From NCBI GenBank assembly GCA_021795965.1, contig JAJYOU010000016.1:1-52555 (forward strand): a DNA stretch of 52,555 nucleotides. The letters are read 5' to 3'. The translations under genes were made by a program, and so were the position numbers. The notes beneath the pieces were generated by a model, which was not told the DNA's origin, did no database searches, and saw only the letters and a program-made list of their open reading frames with translations. How positions within the stretch are numbered: the first letter of the stretch is position 1; each line of letters begins with the position of its first letter. Positions 36,779 to 45,965 of this stretch are shown here, piece after piece. Origin of the DNA: Chloroflexota bacterium (lineage in GTDB: Bacteria > Chloroflexota > Anaerolineae > Anaerolineales > Villigracilaceae).

Positions 36779-37272
36779 GCCAATTCGTCCTTGCTGACAT
36801 CTGTCGCTATAGCAGCAAACCTGGCTTTTGTGAGGTCTGCGAGATTTTTAGGAGAAAGCGCAATATTTAATCCCCGCTGACCACCTGAAACGTTGATCCT
36901 TTCGAAATTCCGTGCAGATATATCAATCAAGACCTGGAATCCGCGGTTAATCAACGCCAGGGGTGAGATTCCCCCCGCAAGTAAACCGGTCAAAGATTCA
37001 GCCTGTCTTTCGGTCGGCAGGTTGACTTTCTTTTCCCCAACTACTGCCGCGACAGCTTTTAAATCCACCTCAGAAGGTCCAGGAATGACCGCAAGAATGG
37101 GTTTCCCTGGTTTGACACGAACAATCACGATAGATTTAAAAACCTGATCAGGCGGGAGGTTCAAAATCCTGGCGGTTTCCAAAGCACCCAACTTCTCGAT
37201 GGGTGTTTCAAAGGCTGTATATTTTATTTTTTTTGAGTCCAAAAAACGGGTGACATTATTAATAACTGGCAT
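36775..37272 (-). CDS. ybaK: YbaK/EbsC-type aminoacyl-tRNA deacylase
   Basis: A 165-residue trans-editing enzyme of the YbaK branch, which hydrolyses Cys-tRNA(Pro) and related misacylated tRNAs. KSIVIVRVKPGKPILAVIPG is the conserved core (Lys near 45). The later GGISPLAL and the GGQRGLNIALSP segments are typical of YbaK/EbsC. The ATG at 37272 is chosen because the family starts here; the longer open frame to 37359 overlaps the upstream gene and has no ribosome-binding site either. Translation initiation is thus not well explained. The gene converges on the thioesterase with overlapping stops. Confidence 0.88.
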   Translation of the reverse strand: MPVINNVTRFLDSKKIKYTAFETPIEKLGALETARILNLPPDQVFKSIVIVRVKPGKPILAVIPGPSEVDLKAVAAVVGEKKVNLPTERQAESLTGLLAGGISPLALINRGFQVLIDISARNFERINVSGGQRGLNIALSPKNLADLTKARFAAIATDVSKDELA

Positions 37273-37343
37273 GGAGCAATTATAAATCATCATCCCAGTT
37301 GATTTACTGATTGAAAACATTTCCAACTTGAGAATTAAAAAGT

Positions 37344-38357
37344 CTATTTTCGAGTCCAAACTGCCAATTCGAGTGTAAACCTCTCAAAATAACTGTTATC
37401 TGGAAGCGCTCCCTGACCATATTGCATGTCGGTGATGGTTGCGCTCATCTGCAATGTTTGAGTTTCCAGAATTATTTGAGCTTGAGGTTGAACACACATC
37501 AATTCGCCCTTGGCTTCAAGCTTGGTGCGAATTGCTTCATCATCAAACGCGTGTTGACTCATCAATACTTTTGTAACCGTGGGGATATCGTTTTTATCAA
37601 ACAACCAGATTTCAAATGCAGTGACTTTTTTGGGGTCGCCAACGCCAATGGTTTCAGAGATGTCCACGCCACATTCGCCAAGGAAATCACCTGAGGGCGA
37701 GTCGATACTGAATGAATCATCAAATTGGTTGTCACCCAGAACATAAGTAGCCACGTATTGCGCCAGGGGCGGAGATTCTCCAGCTGAAGTGTAATCTGCC
37801 TGGTCCCCAACCCGGTTTACTGCTGCTCCTGCTGGGGGAGGTGTACCAAAATGTGAAGGAGCGCGGCGTGAACGGTTGCGATAAAGCCAGGCTGCCCCTC
37901 CAACCGCGCCGACGGCGAGTAATCCGCCCACGATAATCGATATGGTGACAGCCAAATTCCCTGAAGAAGCACTATTGTTCGTCTGTGAAACCGCAGCGGT
38001 TGAGCCGGGGAGTGGTGCCAGGGCATTTTTACGGCTGAGCAAATCCCCAAAGATCTTGATGACATTCGGATCAACAGTGCCGGGATTATTCTTGACTGCC
38101 TGGAAGGTTTCAGCGCCTTTGTCACCAAGGGCTAAAAACCGCTGGACTGCCATGTCTTCATTCGCGTTGACCCGGTAAGAGTCAATCGTCATTCTCAAGT
38201 AATCCTGTTGATAATTGGCGCGCAATAAATTTGGAGCGGCATCAACCCATTCCACCGGTGCGATGCCATACCCCCAGATTAAGCCAGCTAAAATGCCCAG
38301 GATAAAGGCAGCAACACCAATTACTGCAGGTCGTTTTACCAATTCAGAATAATTCAT
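37344..38357 (-). CDS. Membrane protein of unknown function
   Basis: A 337-residue protein. A first hydrophobic helix (about 11-29, ending WGYGIAPVEW) is followed by an extracytoplasmic-looking region with FLALGDKG, then a Ser/Thr-rich stretch. A second helix (about 133-156, ISIIVGGLLAVGAVGGAAWLY) precedes RNRSRR, which suggests the C-terminal domain is cytoplasmic. That domain (about 195-337) contains YVATYVLGDNQFDDSFSID, ECGVDISETIGVG, EIWLFDKNDI and a closing FTLELAVWTRK. It has no family known to me, but looks conserved and well folded. GGAG before the ATG supports the start. Confidence 0.75.
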   Translation of the reverse strand: MNYSELVKRPAVIGVAAFILGILAGLIWGYGIAPVEWVDAAPNLLRANYQQDYLRMTIDSYRVNANEDMAVQRFLALGDKGAETFQAVKNNPGTVDPNVIKIFGDLLSRKNALAPLPGSTAAVSQTNNSASSGNLAVTISIIVGGLLAVGAVGGAAWLYRNRSRRAPSHFGTPPPAGAAVNRVGDQADYTSAGESPPLAQYVATYVLGDNQFDDSFSIDSPSGDFLGECGVDISETIGVGDPKKVTAFEIWLFDKNDIPTVTKVLMSQHAFDDEAIRTKLEAKGELMCVQPQAQIILETQTLQMSATITDMQYGQGALPDNSYFERFTLELAVWTRK

Positions 38358-38438
38358 AACGCGCTCCTATGATAGAACGAACATTTCATTCATTATACAG
38401 GAATTTATTGTTGTGAGTATATTTTTGATTCCATTTCG

Positions 38439-40757
38439 TCAAGCTGCCTCGGCGACGATTTTTTCCAGCAGGTAGGTCGAGGAACAATTAAGACAAACAG
38501 CTTCTTTTTTGGTCGAAATCACAAGCATTCCGCCGCAATTGGGACAAGGTTGAGGAAGGGGGCGTTTCCAGGAGGTGAAATCGCAAACTGGATAATTTGC
38601 GCAGCCATAAAATAACCGCCCTTTTCGGGTTTTTCTCTCGACGATATCACCATGATCCTTCGGGCATTCAACCCCTATTTTTTCCAGCCAGGGTTCGGTA
38701 TATCGACACTCGGGGAATCCGGCACAAGAGATAAATTTACCAAATCTTCCAAACCTGATCACCAAGTCTTTGCCGCAGATCGGACACGGGCGTCCAAGCG
38801 GTTCAGGACCTGATTTTTGAACGGGCATTTCTGCTTGGGCTTTTTGCACCTTAACCGCGAATGGCCTGTAGAATTCATCAATTACCTTGATCCAATCAGC
38901 TTCGCCATCCGCAATTTTATCAAGGTCATCCTCCATGACTGCAGTAAATCCCAAGTCAATGATTTCAGGGAAATAACTGGTCATCATTTCATTAACCAGG
39001 ATGCCTGTTTCGGTCGGTTCGAGTCGTTTATCTACACGAATAACATATCCGCGATCCTGGATGGTCGACATGATTGGTGCATAAGTGGATGGCCGTCCAA
39101 TTCCATTCGCTTCGAGTGCCTGAACCAGGGAAGCCTCGGAGTACCTGGGAGGTGGTTCGGTAAAATGCTGTTCCTTGATAAACCTGATTAAATCGAGGAT
39201 TTGTCCTTCGCTGATATCATTCGGTATGCGAACGTTTTCCTCACCCTCCCCCTCAACAGGTTTGGCATCCTCGTCGCGTACATCCTCGTATACGACCAGG
39301 AAGCCAGGGGAGCGAACAGTGGAGCCGGAAGCCCGGAATAAATATTCTTTCCCGTCGGCTTCGGTTGCGACATCGACCGAGAGAGTATCGTATATTGCCA
39401 TTTCCATCTGGGAGGCAATAAAGCGCTGCCAGATTAACTGGTAGAGCTTGAACATTGATGAATCCAGGTAAGGTTTTACTTTTTCAGGCGAACGAAAGGC
39501 TGATGTGGGTCGGATGGCTTCATGAGCTTCCTGGGCGCCGGCGACTTTGGTCTTATATTCAGGAGGCTGAGAAGGCAAATATTCATTGCCATAACGGTTG
39601 GAAATATATTCGCGCGCTTCTTTTTGCGCCAGATCAGATATGTTGGTCGAATCGGTTCTCATATAGGTGATCAAACCGGTCGCGCCGCCATCACCGACGT
39701 CAATCCCTTCATAAAGCCCCTGCGCCAAAGCCATTGTGCGCTTGGCAGTAAAACCCAAGCGACGGGAAGCTTCCTGCTGCAAGGTGGATGTGATGAAAGG
39801 GGCAGAAGGTTTTCGCCTGCGTTCTCCGCGCTTGACTTTTTTTACAGAGAAAATTCGATTCTCAAGGTGTGAAAGCACCTCAAGGGCATCAGCTTCGCTG
39901 CGCAGATCACATTCCTGGTCAACAATGCGGGATAATTTGGCAACAAAGGCGGTTTTTGCCTTACCATGAATCGGTTTAAATTCAGCAGCAACCGTCCAGT
40001 ATTCCTGGGCGTTGAAATCATTGATCTCTGCTTCTCGCTCCACGATCAATCTGAGCGCGACTGACTGGACACGACCAGCCGAAAGCCGTCCACGGACTTT
40101 TTCCCATAAGATTGGGCTGATGGAGTAACCCACCAACCGGTCCAGGACTCTTCGAGCCTGTTGGGCGTTGACGAGATTCATATCGATGGCGCGGGAATGA
40201 CTGAAAGCGGTTGCAATCGCCGGGGCAGTAATTTCATGAAAAGTGACCCGGTGGGTACGCTGCGGATCAATTTCAAGGGCTTCAAACAGGTGCCAGGAAA
40301 TTGCCTCCCCTTCACGGTCCGGGTCGGTCGCCAGGTAAATTTCTGCATGCGATTTTGCCAGTTGTTTCAGTTCCTTCACCAGCGGTTTTTTTTCGTTTGG
40401 AACGCGGTACTTCGGTTCATAATTATGATCAACGTCCACAGAAAGTTGTGACTTGAGAAGATCCCTGACATGACCAACGGAAGCCTTGACGGTGTAATCC
40501 TTGCCAAGAAAACGACCCACTGTTTTCGCTTTGGCTGGAGATTCCACGATGACAAGTTTTCCTTTCCGTTTGGGCTCGGCTTTTTCAACTTTCGGTGCTA
40601 CCAATCCGGTGTGAGCATCCGTCCGGCCCGTTCTAAATAAAGCTGTGCCACAAACTGGGCAGGTCCCACGGGTCACGGGTGCACCAGATTTATTAAATGT
40701 CGCGATCGGATTGAGAATTTCTCTTTTCGCCTTACACTTCATACAATAAGCTTCCAT
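38439..40757 (-). CDS. topA: DNA topoisomerase I with N-terminal zinc ribbon
   Basis: A type IA topoisomerase of 772 residues that relaxes negative supercoils. A separate N-terminal zinc ribbon (AYCMKCKAKR...GTCPVCG, residues about 3-44, resembling DUF5679) and a short linker precede the TOPRIM domain, which starts GKLVIVESPAKAKTVGRFLG and has TDPDREGEAI. The catalytic Tyr is in GLITYMRTDSTNIS. Three C-terminal zinc-finger repeats follow: CPICGKDLV...CAGFPEC, CPKDHGD...CANYPVC and CPNCGGML...CLNC. The start at 40757 is fixed by GGAGG; the frame to 40784 has no ribosome-binding site. An added N-terminal zinc ribbon is unusual compared with the canonical TopA. Confidence 0.95.
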   Translation of the reverse strand: MEAYCMKCKAKREILNPIATFNKSGAPVTRGTCPVCGTALFRTGRTDAHTGLVAPKVEKAEPKRKGKLVIVESPAKAKTVGRFLGKDYTVKASVGHVRDLLKSQLSVDVDHNYEPKYRVPNEKKPLVKELKQLAKSHAEIYLATDPDREGEAISWHLFEALEIDPQRTHRVTFHEITAPAIATAFSHSRAIDMNLVNAQQARRVLDRLVGYSISPILWEKVRGRLSAGRVQSVALRLIVEREAEINDFNAQEYWTVAAEFKPIHGKAKTAFVAKLSRIVDQECDLRSEADALEVLSHLENRIFSVKKVKRGERRRKPSAPFITSTLQQEASRRLGFTAKRTMALAQGLYEGIDVGDGGATGLITYMRTDSTNISDLAQKEAREYISNRYGNEYLPSQPPEYKTKVAGAQEAHEAIRPTSAFRSPEKVKPYLDSSMFKLYQLIWQRFIASQMEMAIYDTLSVDVATEADGKEYLFRASGSTVRSPGFLVVYEDVRDEDAKPVEGEGEENVRIPNDISEGQILDLIRFIKEQHFTEPPPRYSEASLVQALEANGIGRPSTYAPIMSTIQDRGYVIRVDKRLEPTETGILVNEMMTSYFPEIIDLGFTAVMEDDLDKIADGEADWIKVIDEFYRPFAVKVQKAQAEMPVQKSGPEPLGRPCPICGKDLVIRFGRFGKFISCAGFPECRYTEPWLEKIGVECPKDHGDIVERKTRKGRLFYGCANYPVCDFTSWKRPLPQPCPNCGGMLVISTKKEAVCLNCSSTYLLEKIVAEAA

Positions 40758-40822
40758 TAAACCTCCGTTTGTCTCACTGATCAAAAGATGGTGTTCATGT
40801 TATCACAGCGAGTCAAAGATTA

Positions 40823-41914
40823 TTACAAGTAGCGTTCGAGATGATGTTGCTTCAAATGTTCAACAATATCTCGAACTTTTTGGGACTGGTCAGATTTACA
40901 AACCATTAAGACATCTGCTGTATCCACCACAACAATTTCATCGATGCCTATTGTAACAATTAAACGATCATTTCCCGGGGCGCTGTAAATCAGAGTATTG
41001 TTAGAATCCAGAGAGAGGTGCTGGGAATTAACTCCAACATTTCCGTGCATATCGGGAAGAAGAACCTCAAAAAGAGAATCCCAGGAGCCAACATCACTCC
41101 AACCCAAGCCTCCGGCTGGCAGGACAGCGACATTTTCCGCTTTTTCCATGATGCCATAATCTATTGTTTCTGATACCAGTGTTGGCCAAATCGATTTGAT
41201 GACTGGTTGCATCTGGGAGGAATCAACGACTGCCATAATTTTTTGAAGCGATTGCGCCAGGACCGGCATCTGGCGTGCTATTTCCTCGAGAATCTTATCA
41301 GTCGTCCAGACAAACATGCCACTGTTCCACGAATGACCTCCCTGTTGCAGCATTTGCTGGGCAGCAGCATCATCTGGCTTTTCCTTAAAGCGAATCACTT
41401 CATAGGTTGGGTACCTAAAATTTCCGTGTATTCTTGAACCCTGTTGAATATAACCATAAGCAGTTGCGGGATAGGTCGGAGTGATTCCGAGAGTTACAAG
41501 AAAACCGCTTTTGGCGACGTCCACCGCAGCACGCAGGAGATAATCGAATAGGTCGTGGTTTCGGATGAAATGATCAGAAGGTAAAACTGTCATAATGGCT
41601 TCCGGATCACGTTGATGCAGGATTGCTGCCGCCAAGCCCACCACCGAAGCAGTACCCTTGGGCTCGGGTTCTATCAGGTAATTCCTGGCAGGAATTTGAG
41701 GAACTTGCTTCTGCATCTCCTTCGCCTGCCCGTCAACCGTTACCACCAGAATTCGTTCTGGTGGGAAGATGCCCTCCAAACGTTGAACTGTCTCCTGGAA
41801 TAAGGTGGTTTCTCCAAGAAGAGGTAAAAGTTGTTTTGGTTTTTCTTTTCTGGAAATTGGCCAGAGACGTGTGCCGCCACCGCCAGCCATGATCACTGCA
41901 TATGTATGATCCAT
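40823..41914 (-). CDS. manC: Mannose-1-phosphate guanylyltransferase
   Basis: A nucleotidyltransferase of 363 residues that makes GDP-mannose from mannose-1-phosphate and GTP. The signature MAGGGGTRLWPISRKEKPKQLLPL (given here in part as GGGGTRLWPIS) is at the N terminus, and VIRFKEKPD, GHSWNSGMFVW and DVGSWDSL follow. It is the single-domain form without a C-terminal phosphomannose-isomerase cupin. The product feeds glycan and polyprenyl-phosphate-mannose synthesis, which suits the two GT-C membrane transferases in the window. AGGG precedes the ATG. It lies between dprA and topA on the same strand. Confidence 0.93.
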   Translation of the reverse strand: MDHTYAVIMAGGGGTRLWPISRKEKPKQLLPLLGETTLFQETVQRLEGIFPPERILVVTVDGQAKEMQKQVPQIPARNYLIEPEPKGTASVVGLAAAILHQRDPEAIMTVLPSDHFIRNHDLFDYLLRAAVDVAKSGFLVTLGITPTYPATAYGYIQQGSRIHGNFRYPTYEVIRFKEKPDDAAAQQMLQQGGHSWNSGMFVWTTDKILEEIARQMPVLAQSLQKIMAVVDSSQMQPVIKSIWPTLVSETIDYGIMEKAENVAVLPAGGLGWSDVGSWDSLFEVLLPDMHGNVGVNSQHLSLDSNNTLIYSAPGNDRLIVTIGIDEIVVVDTADVLMVCKSDQSQKVRDIVEHLKQHHLERYL

Positions 41915-42035
41915 AAAATACCCTAAATTGATTTAGATTAAGTCTGAATACGAACCCGTGGAATCGATTTTATTCCTGAAATTTCAATCAATCAGCCAGG
42001 TAAAAAAATCCGGTCTTTTGAAAGATTATACGCTT

Positions 42036-43199
42036 TTATAAATTATATTCACCCGACTCATCCTTGACTGCAACGTAATTCATTCCACCCACCTGTCGAA
42101 CCATGCCCTTCAGCTCCATCATGGTCAGGGCAGCTGTAATTTTTTCAATCGGCAAATCGAGTTGCGCCCTAATCTCATCGACATGGACAGGATCAGTGTT
42201 TAAAAAATTGAACAGGGCTGATTCGGTACCATCAGCGGGGACAATCTTGCGAAATTCACGTCTTTCAACATTTCTGACAAGGTCCAGCGATTCAAGTATA
42301 TCCGAAGGCTGCAAATATACACCGGCTCCGGTTGCGATGAGCTGGTTCGTACCAACGCTAAGCGGCGAATAAATCGGACCGGGAACTGCAAAGACATCCC
42401 TGCCTTGATCCGCGGCAAATCCCGCAGTAATCAGGGAGCCGCTGGTTTTTCCAGCTTCGACCACGACTACTGCCATGGACAAACCACTGATAATCCTGTT
42501 TCGGGGAGGAAAATTAATGCTATCTGGTGGAGTTCCAGGGGCATAATCCGAGATGATGGCACCCTGGGAAATGATCTTTTCTGCCAGTTGACGATGCTCA
42601 GGCGGATAAATAATATCCACGCCTGAACCCATCACGGCGATGGTCCTTCCACCGGATTTTAATGCAGCTGAATGGGCAATTGCATCCACCCCCCGCGCTA
42701 GACCGCTGACAACTGAGACCCCATTTTGAGCCAGGACATTCGCCATGTCTTCTGTCACCTGTCTCCCATAGGATGATGGGCCACGTGTACCGACGATTCC
42801 AACTGCCCAGGCATCTTCAGCGGTCAGCTCTCCCCGGACGTAAAGGACGGGAGGAGGTGAAGAAATCTCTTTCAACCGGGAGGGGTAATTTGAATCCAGC
42901 CTGGTAATAACTTTAATGTTCTTTTTTTCAAGCTGGGTCATATACTCATCCAGATTCAGACTCTTTCTAATCTGGATGATGCGTTCATTGATTTTAAGAC
43001 CCAGACCCACCGAGGCAAGTTCGAAGGGAGATGCGTTCCAGGCGGTTTTGGCATCTCCAAAATGATGCAAAAGCGCCTGAAAGCGTACCGCCCCAATTCC
43101 CTTGACCAGGGTAAATCCAACCCAATATGGTTTATCATCCATGGAAGGCTTATCAATAACGGCTGGCGAAGTTAATTCACTCGTCCTTTTCGGGTTCAT
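42036..43199 (-). CDS. dprA: DNA processing protein DprA
   Basis: A 387-residue DprA/Smf protein that loads RecA on incoming single-stranded DNA. The Rossmann core has VGIVGTRGPSSYGRQV, VSGLARGVDAIAHSAAL, VMGSGVDIIYPPEH and FPPRNRIISGLS. The C-terminal ~60 residues (HVDEIRAQLDLP..) form a winged-helix DML1-like domain. The start at 43199 overlaps the end of rimM by 23 bases and has AGG upstream; an ATG at 43142 is the alternative. It is in the ffh-rpsP-khpA-rimM unit, where translational coupling with rimM is likely. Confidence 0.92.
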   Translation of the reverse strand: MNPKRTSELTSPAVIDKPSMDDKPYWVGFTLVKGIGAVRFQALLHHFGDAKTAWNASPFELASVGLGLKINERIIQIRKSLNLDEYMTQLEKKNIKVITRLDSNYPSRLKEISSPPPVLYVRGELTAEDAWAVGIVGTRGPSSYGRQVTEDMANVLAQNGVSVVSGLARGVDAIAHSAALKSGGRTIAVMGSGVDIIYPPEHRQLAEKIISQGAIISDYAPGTPPDSINFPPRNRIISGLSMAVVVVEAGKTSGSLITAGFAADQGRDVFAVPGPIYSPLSVGTNQLIATGAGVYLQPSDILESLDLVRNVERREFRKIVPADGTESALFNFLNTDPVHVDEIRAQLDLPIEKITAALTMMELKGMVRQVGGMNYVAVKDESGEYNL

Positions 43200-43767
43200 C
43201 CAACAAACCTGGAAGCAAATGGACACGCATGAATTGTTTTTCCAGGTTGACTTCGAGGATTACTTCCTTAAGCGCAGGAATGAGAATCTCTTTATTTTTA
43301 GCAGGTGAATCGGGTGAAACAACATAGACGTCATTCGCGCCTGTTTCGATAATCTCGCGAATAATTCCAAGCTGGGTGCCAGTTTCATCCTGCACAGTCA
43401 ATCCGAGGATCGTATGATGATAATATTCGCCATCTGGCAAAGGTGGGCGGTCTTCAGCAGAAACGTAGAGCACTTTATTGGAATATTTGGACGCCTGTTC
43501 GGGATTTGAAATTCCCGCGAAACCCAGGATCAATGACTTGTTATTATCGCGACGGCGGGTAATTTTTAAACGGATTTTTTTTTCACCACAAAAGACAAAT
43601 GTTCCGGGTGCGAGTCTTTCGGGAAAATTGGTTTCGATTTCGAAAAGTAAATCTCCCCTGATGCCATGCGGGCGACGCAAAGTACCTACGACAAGATACA
43701 GACCAGGCTCGCCTGCCTGAGGCGAGCCTGGTCCGATTGCATTATCTAATGCTTTTACATGAGTCAT
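43177..43767 (-). CDS. rimM: 16S rRNA processing protein RimM
   Basis: A ribosome-maturation factor of 196 residues that binds S19 and helps assemble the 30S head. The RimM domain has LVVGTLRRPHGIRGDL near 26-41, and DRPPLPDGEYYHHTILGLTV leads into the PRC-barrel with IREIIETGANDVYVV. The first ~20 residues with a Gly/Pro-rich stretch are longer than usual. Its ATG overlaps the KH-protein stop by one base (TAATG). The order after ffh and rpsP is the classic one for this gene. Confidence 0.95.
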   Translation of the reverse strand: MTHVKALDNAIGPGSPQAGEPGLYLVVGTLRRPHGIRGDLLFEIETNFPERLAPGTFVFCGEKKIRLKITRRRDNNKSLILGFAGISNPEQASKYSNKVLYVSAEDRPPLPDGEYYHHTILGLTVQDETGTQLGIIREIIETGANDVYVVSPDSPAKNKEILIPALKEVILEVNLEKQFMRVHLLPGLLDEPEKDE

Positions 43768-44000
43768 TATGGTTCCAGAACATCCAGTGTGACCTGTTGA
43801 CCTTCACGTTCAGCTGCCACACGCAAAAGGATGCGAATGGCATTGGCAACACGGCCACTTTTCCCAATCACCCGTCCCATATCCTCTTTGGAAACTTTAA
43901 GTTCCACTCGAACACGGCTGCCCTGGTGGGATTGATTTACTTCCACGCGTTCCGGGTTTTCAACAAGGGCTTTGGCAATGTATTCAGTCAGAGCTTTCAT
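43767..44000 (-). CDS. khpA: KH-domain RNA-binding protein KhpA
   Basis: A 77-residue single KH domain. The GxxG loop is IGKSGR at about residues 45-50, in VIGKSGRVANAIRILLRVAA. KhpA binds RNA with KhpB and affects small-RNA and cell-division gene expression in Gram-positive bacteria. Its position between rpsP and rimM is conserved across many phyla. The start is supported by AGAGGAG before the ATG. Confidence 0.95.
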   Translation of the reverse strand: MKALTEYIAKALVENPERVEVNQSHQGSRVRVELKVSKEDMGRVIGKSGRVANAIRILLRVAAEREGQQVTLDVLEP

Positions 44001-44066
44001 TTGCTCCTCTAATTATTGCTGGAAATCGTCAATAAAAATTAATTGATCAGCTCCGGAGGGTTAAAA

Positions 44067-44411
44067 TTATTTTTCGCTGGTTCTAACTGGAGCAGCGCGT
44101 TTAACTTCGGCAGCTTTGCCTTCTTCAACCAGGGTTTCGAGAGCTTCACCCTTGCGAAGACGAGCGAACCGATCAGCGGTGCCAGTGGTCTTAAATAATT
44201 GAGCGACCGATTCAGTGGGTTTTGCACCTCTGCCCATCCAGTCAAAAACACGAGCTTCATCGATGGTTAAAGTGGAAGGGTTTGTGCGAGGATTGTAAAA
44301 ACCGACGATTTCAAGGAAACGCCCATCGCGGGGTTTTTCTGAGTCCTGGATAACAATACGATAAGATGGTTGATTCTTGAGACCAACCCGACGTAAACGA
44401 ATGCGAACCAT
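44067..44411 (-). CDS. rpsP: 30S ribosomal protein S16
   Basis: S16 of the small subunit, 114 residues with a short extension past the usual 80-90. The start MVRIRLRRVGLKNQPSYRIV and GRFLEIVGFYNPRTNP are diagnostic. The C-terminal tail (about 90-114) is Lys/Ala/Glu-rich. AAGGAGC before the ATG gives a good ribosome-binding site. It is separated from ffh by 193 bases with several small hairpins. Confidence 0.97.
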   Translation of the reverse strand: MVRIRLRRVGLKNQPSYRIVIQDSEKPRDGRFLEIVGFYNPRTNPSTLTIDEARVFDWMGRGAKPTESVAQLFKTTGTADRFARLRKGEALETLVEEGKAAEVKRAAPVRTSEK

Positions 44412-44459
44412 GGAATTTACTTGCTCCTTATTATTTTGAATTGATGAGTATGACTGAGG

Positions 44460-44540
44460 TTACACATGCAACCGAGGTACATACCCTCCGATGGTTGGCA
44501 TCAGCACCTGGGGATGAGGTTGGCACGAAGGAAGTGCCAT
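44460..44540 (-). other. Possible 26-codon ORF in the ffh-rpsP interval
   Basis: The reverse strand holds an open frame from an ATG at 44540 to a TAA at 44460. The peptide starts MALPSCQPHP and ends GGYVPRLHV. There is no Shine-Dalgarno sequence. The same bases form several hairpins (for example GGCAC/GTGCC over 44522..44538), so the interval may be a structured rpsP leader instead of a coding sequence. Confidence 0.2.
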
Positions 44541-44604
44541 CCGAAAGTCTGATTTGCCCGAAATGTAATTTTACCTGAGAAATGAATTTTAATAAAGGTG
44601 GTTT

Positions 44605-45927
44605 TTATCCAAATAGCTTCGGAAGACCCTTTATGCCTGTTTTTTGCAGGGTTTTCATTAATTTTTGAGTCTCACGGAACTGTTTGATCAGGCGATTGAC
44701 ATCCTGCACCTCACGTCCAGAGCCAGTTGCGATGCGCCGCCGGCGGGATGCATTCAGAATATCAGGGTTTTGCCGTTCCTGCCGGGTCATTGAATTGATG
44801 ATCCCTTCAATCTGCTTGAAGTTATTTTCAACATCCTTTGGATCGACCCCTTTCGCTGCCTGTCCAAGTTGACCGGGGAGCATTTCAAGAATTTGGCTTA
44901 AGGGACCCATCTTGCGCATCTGCCGCATCTGGTCGAGCCAATCCTGCAGATCCAACTGACCCTTTATCATTTTTTCGGCTTGTTTTTGCGCATTCTGAGA
45001 ATCGAAAGCCGCCTCAGCTTTTTCGATCAGACCGATCATGTCTCCCATTCCCAGGATCCGTGAAGCCATTCGGGCGGGGTCGTAGATTTCGATTGCGTCG
45101 AGTTTTTCACCGGTGCCGAGGAATTTGATCGGAACACCCGTCACCGAGCGAATGGAGATTGCAGCTCCACCGCGAGCGTCGCCATCCATTTTTGTCAGGA
45201 TCAGACCAGTGATGGCAACAGAATCCCTGAATCCTTCAGCAATGTGTAACGCTTCCTGACCAATCATCGAATCAATGACGAGCAAAACTTCCACCGGTTG
45301 AACTTTTTTCTCAATCGCTTTCAATTCAGCCATCAAAGCTTCATCAAGCTGGGAGCGACCGGCGGTATCCACGATCATGACCGTGTAACCGCCTTTTTTA
45401 GCCTGGTCCAGGGCGAAAGCTGCCAGATCTGCCGGCTTCTTGCTGGTGTCCACAACCGCCGGTACGCCGACGCGCTCGCCGAGTTGCTGCAGTTGTTGGA
45501 TCGCCGCTGGGCGGTATGGGTCTCCTGCCACCAGCATGATGCGTTCGCCTTTGGCCCTTAAAAGACGCGCAAGTTTGCCGGTCTGGGTGGTTTTCCCGGA
45601 GCCTTGAAGACCCACAACCATAATTACGCGGGGTTTTTCCCCGGTTAAATTGAGTGGCGCAGCTTCGCCCAAAGTGGCGACAAGTTCCTCATTGACAATT
45701 TTGATTACCTGTTGACCAGGACTAAGAGCTTTGGATACTTCCGACCCGACTGCCCGCTCGCGCAACTTGGCGATGAAACTCTTGACGACGCTGTAATGAA
45801 CATCTGCTTCCAGCAAAGCCAGGCGAACTTCCCTGAGCGCAGCATCCACATCCGCTTCAGAGAGTTTCCCTCTTTTGCGTAAATTATCAAATACCTGATT
45901 GAGTCGGTTGGTTAAATTTTCAAACAT
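44605..45927 (-). CDS. ffh: Signal recognition particle protein Ffh
   Basis: The SRP54 GTPase of 440 residues that brings nascent membrane proteins to FtsY. The N domain starts MFENLTNRLNQVFDNLRKRG. The G domain has the P-loop GLQGSGKTTQTGKLA, DTAGRSQLDEALM and TKMDGDARGGAA. The M domain (about 300-440) has the methionine-rich hydrophobic groove and the SRP-RNA-binding SRRRRIATGSGREVQDVN segment. There is no Shine-Dalgarno and the promoter -10 is 9 bases from the ATG, so the message appears nearly leaderless. It heads the ffh-rpsP-khpA-rimM-dprA unit. Confidence 0.97.
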   Translation of the reverse strand: MFENLTNRLNQVFDNLRKRGKLSEADVDAALREVRLALLEADVHYSVVKSFIAKLRERAVGSEVSKALSPGQQVIKIVNEELVATLGEAAPLNLTGEKPRVIMVVGLQGSGKTTQTGKLARLLRAKGERIMLVAGDPYRPAAIQQLQQLGERVGVPAVVDTSKKPADLAAFALDQAKKGGYTVMIVDTAGRSQLDEALMAELKAIEKKVQPVEVLLVIDSMIGQEALHIAEGFRDSVAITGLILTKMDGDARGGAAISIRSVTGVPIKFLGTGEKLDAIEIYDPARMASRILGMGDMIGLIEKAEAAFDSQNAQKQAEKMIKGQLDLQDWLDQMRQMRKMGPLSQILEMLPGQLGQAAKGVDPKDVENNFKQIEGIINSMTRQERQNPDILNASRRRRIATGSGREVQDVNRLIKQFRETQKLMKTLQKTGIKGLPKLFG

Positions 45928-45936
45928 AGCGGACAG

Positions 45937-45965
45937 ATTTTAGCCTGTTTAATATCACTGGTCAA
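45937..45965 (-). promoter_or_regulatory. Predicted ffh promoter giving a leaderless transcript
   Basis: Reverse strand: TTGACC (45965..45960), 17-base spacer, TAAAAT (45942..45937). Only nine bases separate the -10 from the ffh ATG, so transcription should start at or within a few bases of the start codon. Confidence 0.75.

Noticed and set aside
44460-44600. tRNA or other known RNA in the ffh-rpsP gap
   Set aside because: The hairpins are short and no cloverleaf, CCA end or anticodon loop can be drawn.
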